The position numbers were made by a program, and so were the translations under genes. A model generated the notes under the pieces. The model had not been told where the DNA came from. It saw nothing but the letters and a program-made list of their open reading frames with translations, and did no database searches. Positions 35,737-36,763 of a DNA stretch of 36,763 nt are shown one piece after another. The stretch lies in NCBI GenBank assembly GCA_016178945.1, contig JACOSH010000028.1, positions 1-36,763 of the forward strand. Reading direction: 5' to 3'. The stretch comes from Acidobacteriota bacterium (GTDB lineage Bacteria > Acidobacteriota > Terriglobia > Bryobacterales > Bryobacteraceae). Every line of letters begins with the position of its first letter. Position 1 is the first letter of the stretch.

Positions 35737-36763
35737 ATGGAAAGAGTGGCCGGAGTCTATCTCTCCTATCCGTTCTGCGCGCAGAAGTGCACCTACTGCA
35801 ACTTCGCGTCGGGGGTGTTCCCGCGGGAGTTGGAGCGCGAATATCTCGGCGCACTGCAAGCCGAATGCGAGCGGTACGCCTGGGAGTGGCGGCCCGAGAC
35901 GGTGTATCTGGGCGGGGGAACTCCCAGCGCGCTCGATCCGGAAGACCTGGCCGGCCTGCTGGGAGCGATTCCGGGCGCTCCCTGGCGGGAGGCGACCCTG
36001 GAAGCCGCGCCGGGCACGATCACGCGTGAGAGGGCCGGGGCCTGGCGCCGGTGCGGGATCAACCGCGTGAGCCTGGGCGTGCAGTCCTTCGTGGCAACCG
36101 AGATCGCGCGGACCGGGCGCAAGCACACCGCCGAAATCGTGCGAAGCGAGATCGAGGTCCTCGGTGAAGAAGGAATCGCCAACTGCAATATCGACCTGAT
36201 CGCCGGCCTGGCCGGCCAGACCCTGGAGTCCTGGCTGAAGTCTGTGGAATGGGTCGAGCGGATCGGGCCGGCGCACGTGTCGGTCTACATGCTGGAAGTC
36301 GACGAAGACAGCCGGCTCGGCCGGGAGATCCTGAAGGGCGGCGCAAGGTATGGGGCGGACGACATTCCCTCGGAGGAGCTGACGGCGGACCTGTACGAAG
36401 TGGCGGTCGAGCGCCTGGCGGAGATGGGAATCCGGCGCTACGAGATCTCCAATTTTGCGCGGCCGGGCTGCGAGTCGCGGCACAACCTCAAGTACTGGCG
36501 GCGGGAGCCGTACACCGGGTTCGGCGCCGACGCGCATTCCTTCGACGGGCGGCTGCGGTGGGAGAACGCGGAGTCTCCGGCCGAGTATGTCGAGCGATTC
36601 CGGCGCGGCGACCCGGCGCGGGTGGCGTCACGCGAAGCGGATCCGGCCGAGGAGCGCTTCTTCCTGGGGCTGCGCCTGACGGATGGACTGCGGCCCGATC
36701 CGGCGGAGTGGCGGCGATTCGAAGCCCCCATCGCGCGCTTCATCGAGCAAGGGCTGCTGCGCG
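35737..36763 (+). CDS. hemW: radical SAM coproporphyrinogen III oxidase-like protein HemW, truncated by the window end
   Basis: MERVAGVYLSYPFCAQKCTYCNFAS (CxxxCxxC), TVYLGGGTPS, INRVSLGVQSF, IDLIAGLAGQT, YEISNFARPGCESRHNLKYW; open to the last base, hence absent from the supplied ORF track. Confidence 0.92.
   Translation, partial: MERVAGVYLSYPFCAQKCTYCNFASGVFPRELEREYLGALQAECERYAWEWRPETVYLGGGTPSALDPEDLAGLLGAIPGAPWREATLEAAPGTITRERAGAWRRCGINRVSLGVQSFVATEIARTGRKHTAEIVRSEIEVLGEEGIANCNIDLIAGLAGQTLESWLKSVEWVERIGPAHVSVYMLEVDEDSRLGREILKGGARYGADDIPSEELTADLYEVAVERLAEMGIRRYEISNFARPGCESRHNLKYWRREPYTGFGADAHSFDGRLRWENAESPAEYVERFRRGDPARVASREADPAEERFFLGLRLTDGLRPDPAEWRRFEAPIARFIEQGLLR

Overview
High-GC window with mostly unidirectional gene blocks. 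TIGR03437-type C-terminal domain, an ADOP-type duplicated FtsX permease and a REP-like palindrome suggest an Acidobacteriota (Bryobacterales/Solibacter-like) chromosome; this placement is an inference. Contents: (i) arginine operon argF-[four-helix-bundle gene]-argG-argH-argR with two tandem candidate ARG boxes at the very start; (ii) DUF362 + squalene-cyclase-like pair, SPOR protein, EgtD-like methyltransferase, ECF sigma/anti-sigma/CpxP-like operon; (iii) GH30-like/TIGR03437 protein, TIM-barrel protein, a damaged ABC-2/ADOP fusion permease with its ATPase and PadR regulator; (iv) tRNA-Leu(UAA) directly followed by a Crp/Fnr regulator, then an enolase-superfamily protein; (v) a minus-strand locus at about 20.7-32.6 kb with a propeller-type sensor kinase, a LuxR-type response regulator, a double-propeller exported protein, gene remnants and a 1245-aa orphan protein; (vi) sulfatase-like lipoprotein, hemerythrin, and hemW (runs off the window). 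Two observations stand out. First, four minus-strand transcription units in 24.5-29.5 kb share a conserved promoter module (NNGCATRTTCATGCTCT-NNMCA-N17/18-TAT). It is a near-perfect palindrome abutting the -35 position, which suggests a self-contained two-component regulon. Second, a four-helix-bundle gene inside the arg operon is bounded by inverted arrays of a 7-bp repeat (GGTGTTA/TAACACC) that contain the argF stop, the bundle-gene stop and abut the argG start. A 20-unit array of a sister heptamer (GGTGTCA) lies 8.5 kb away upstream of the ECF sigma gene.
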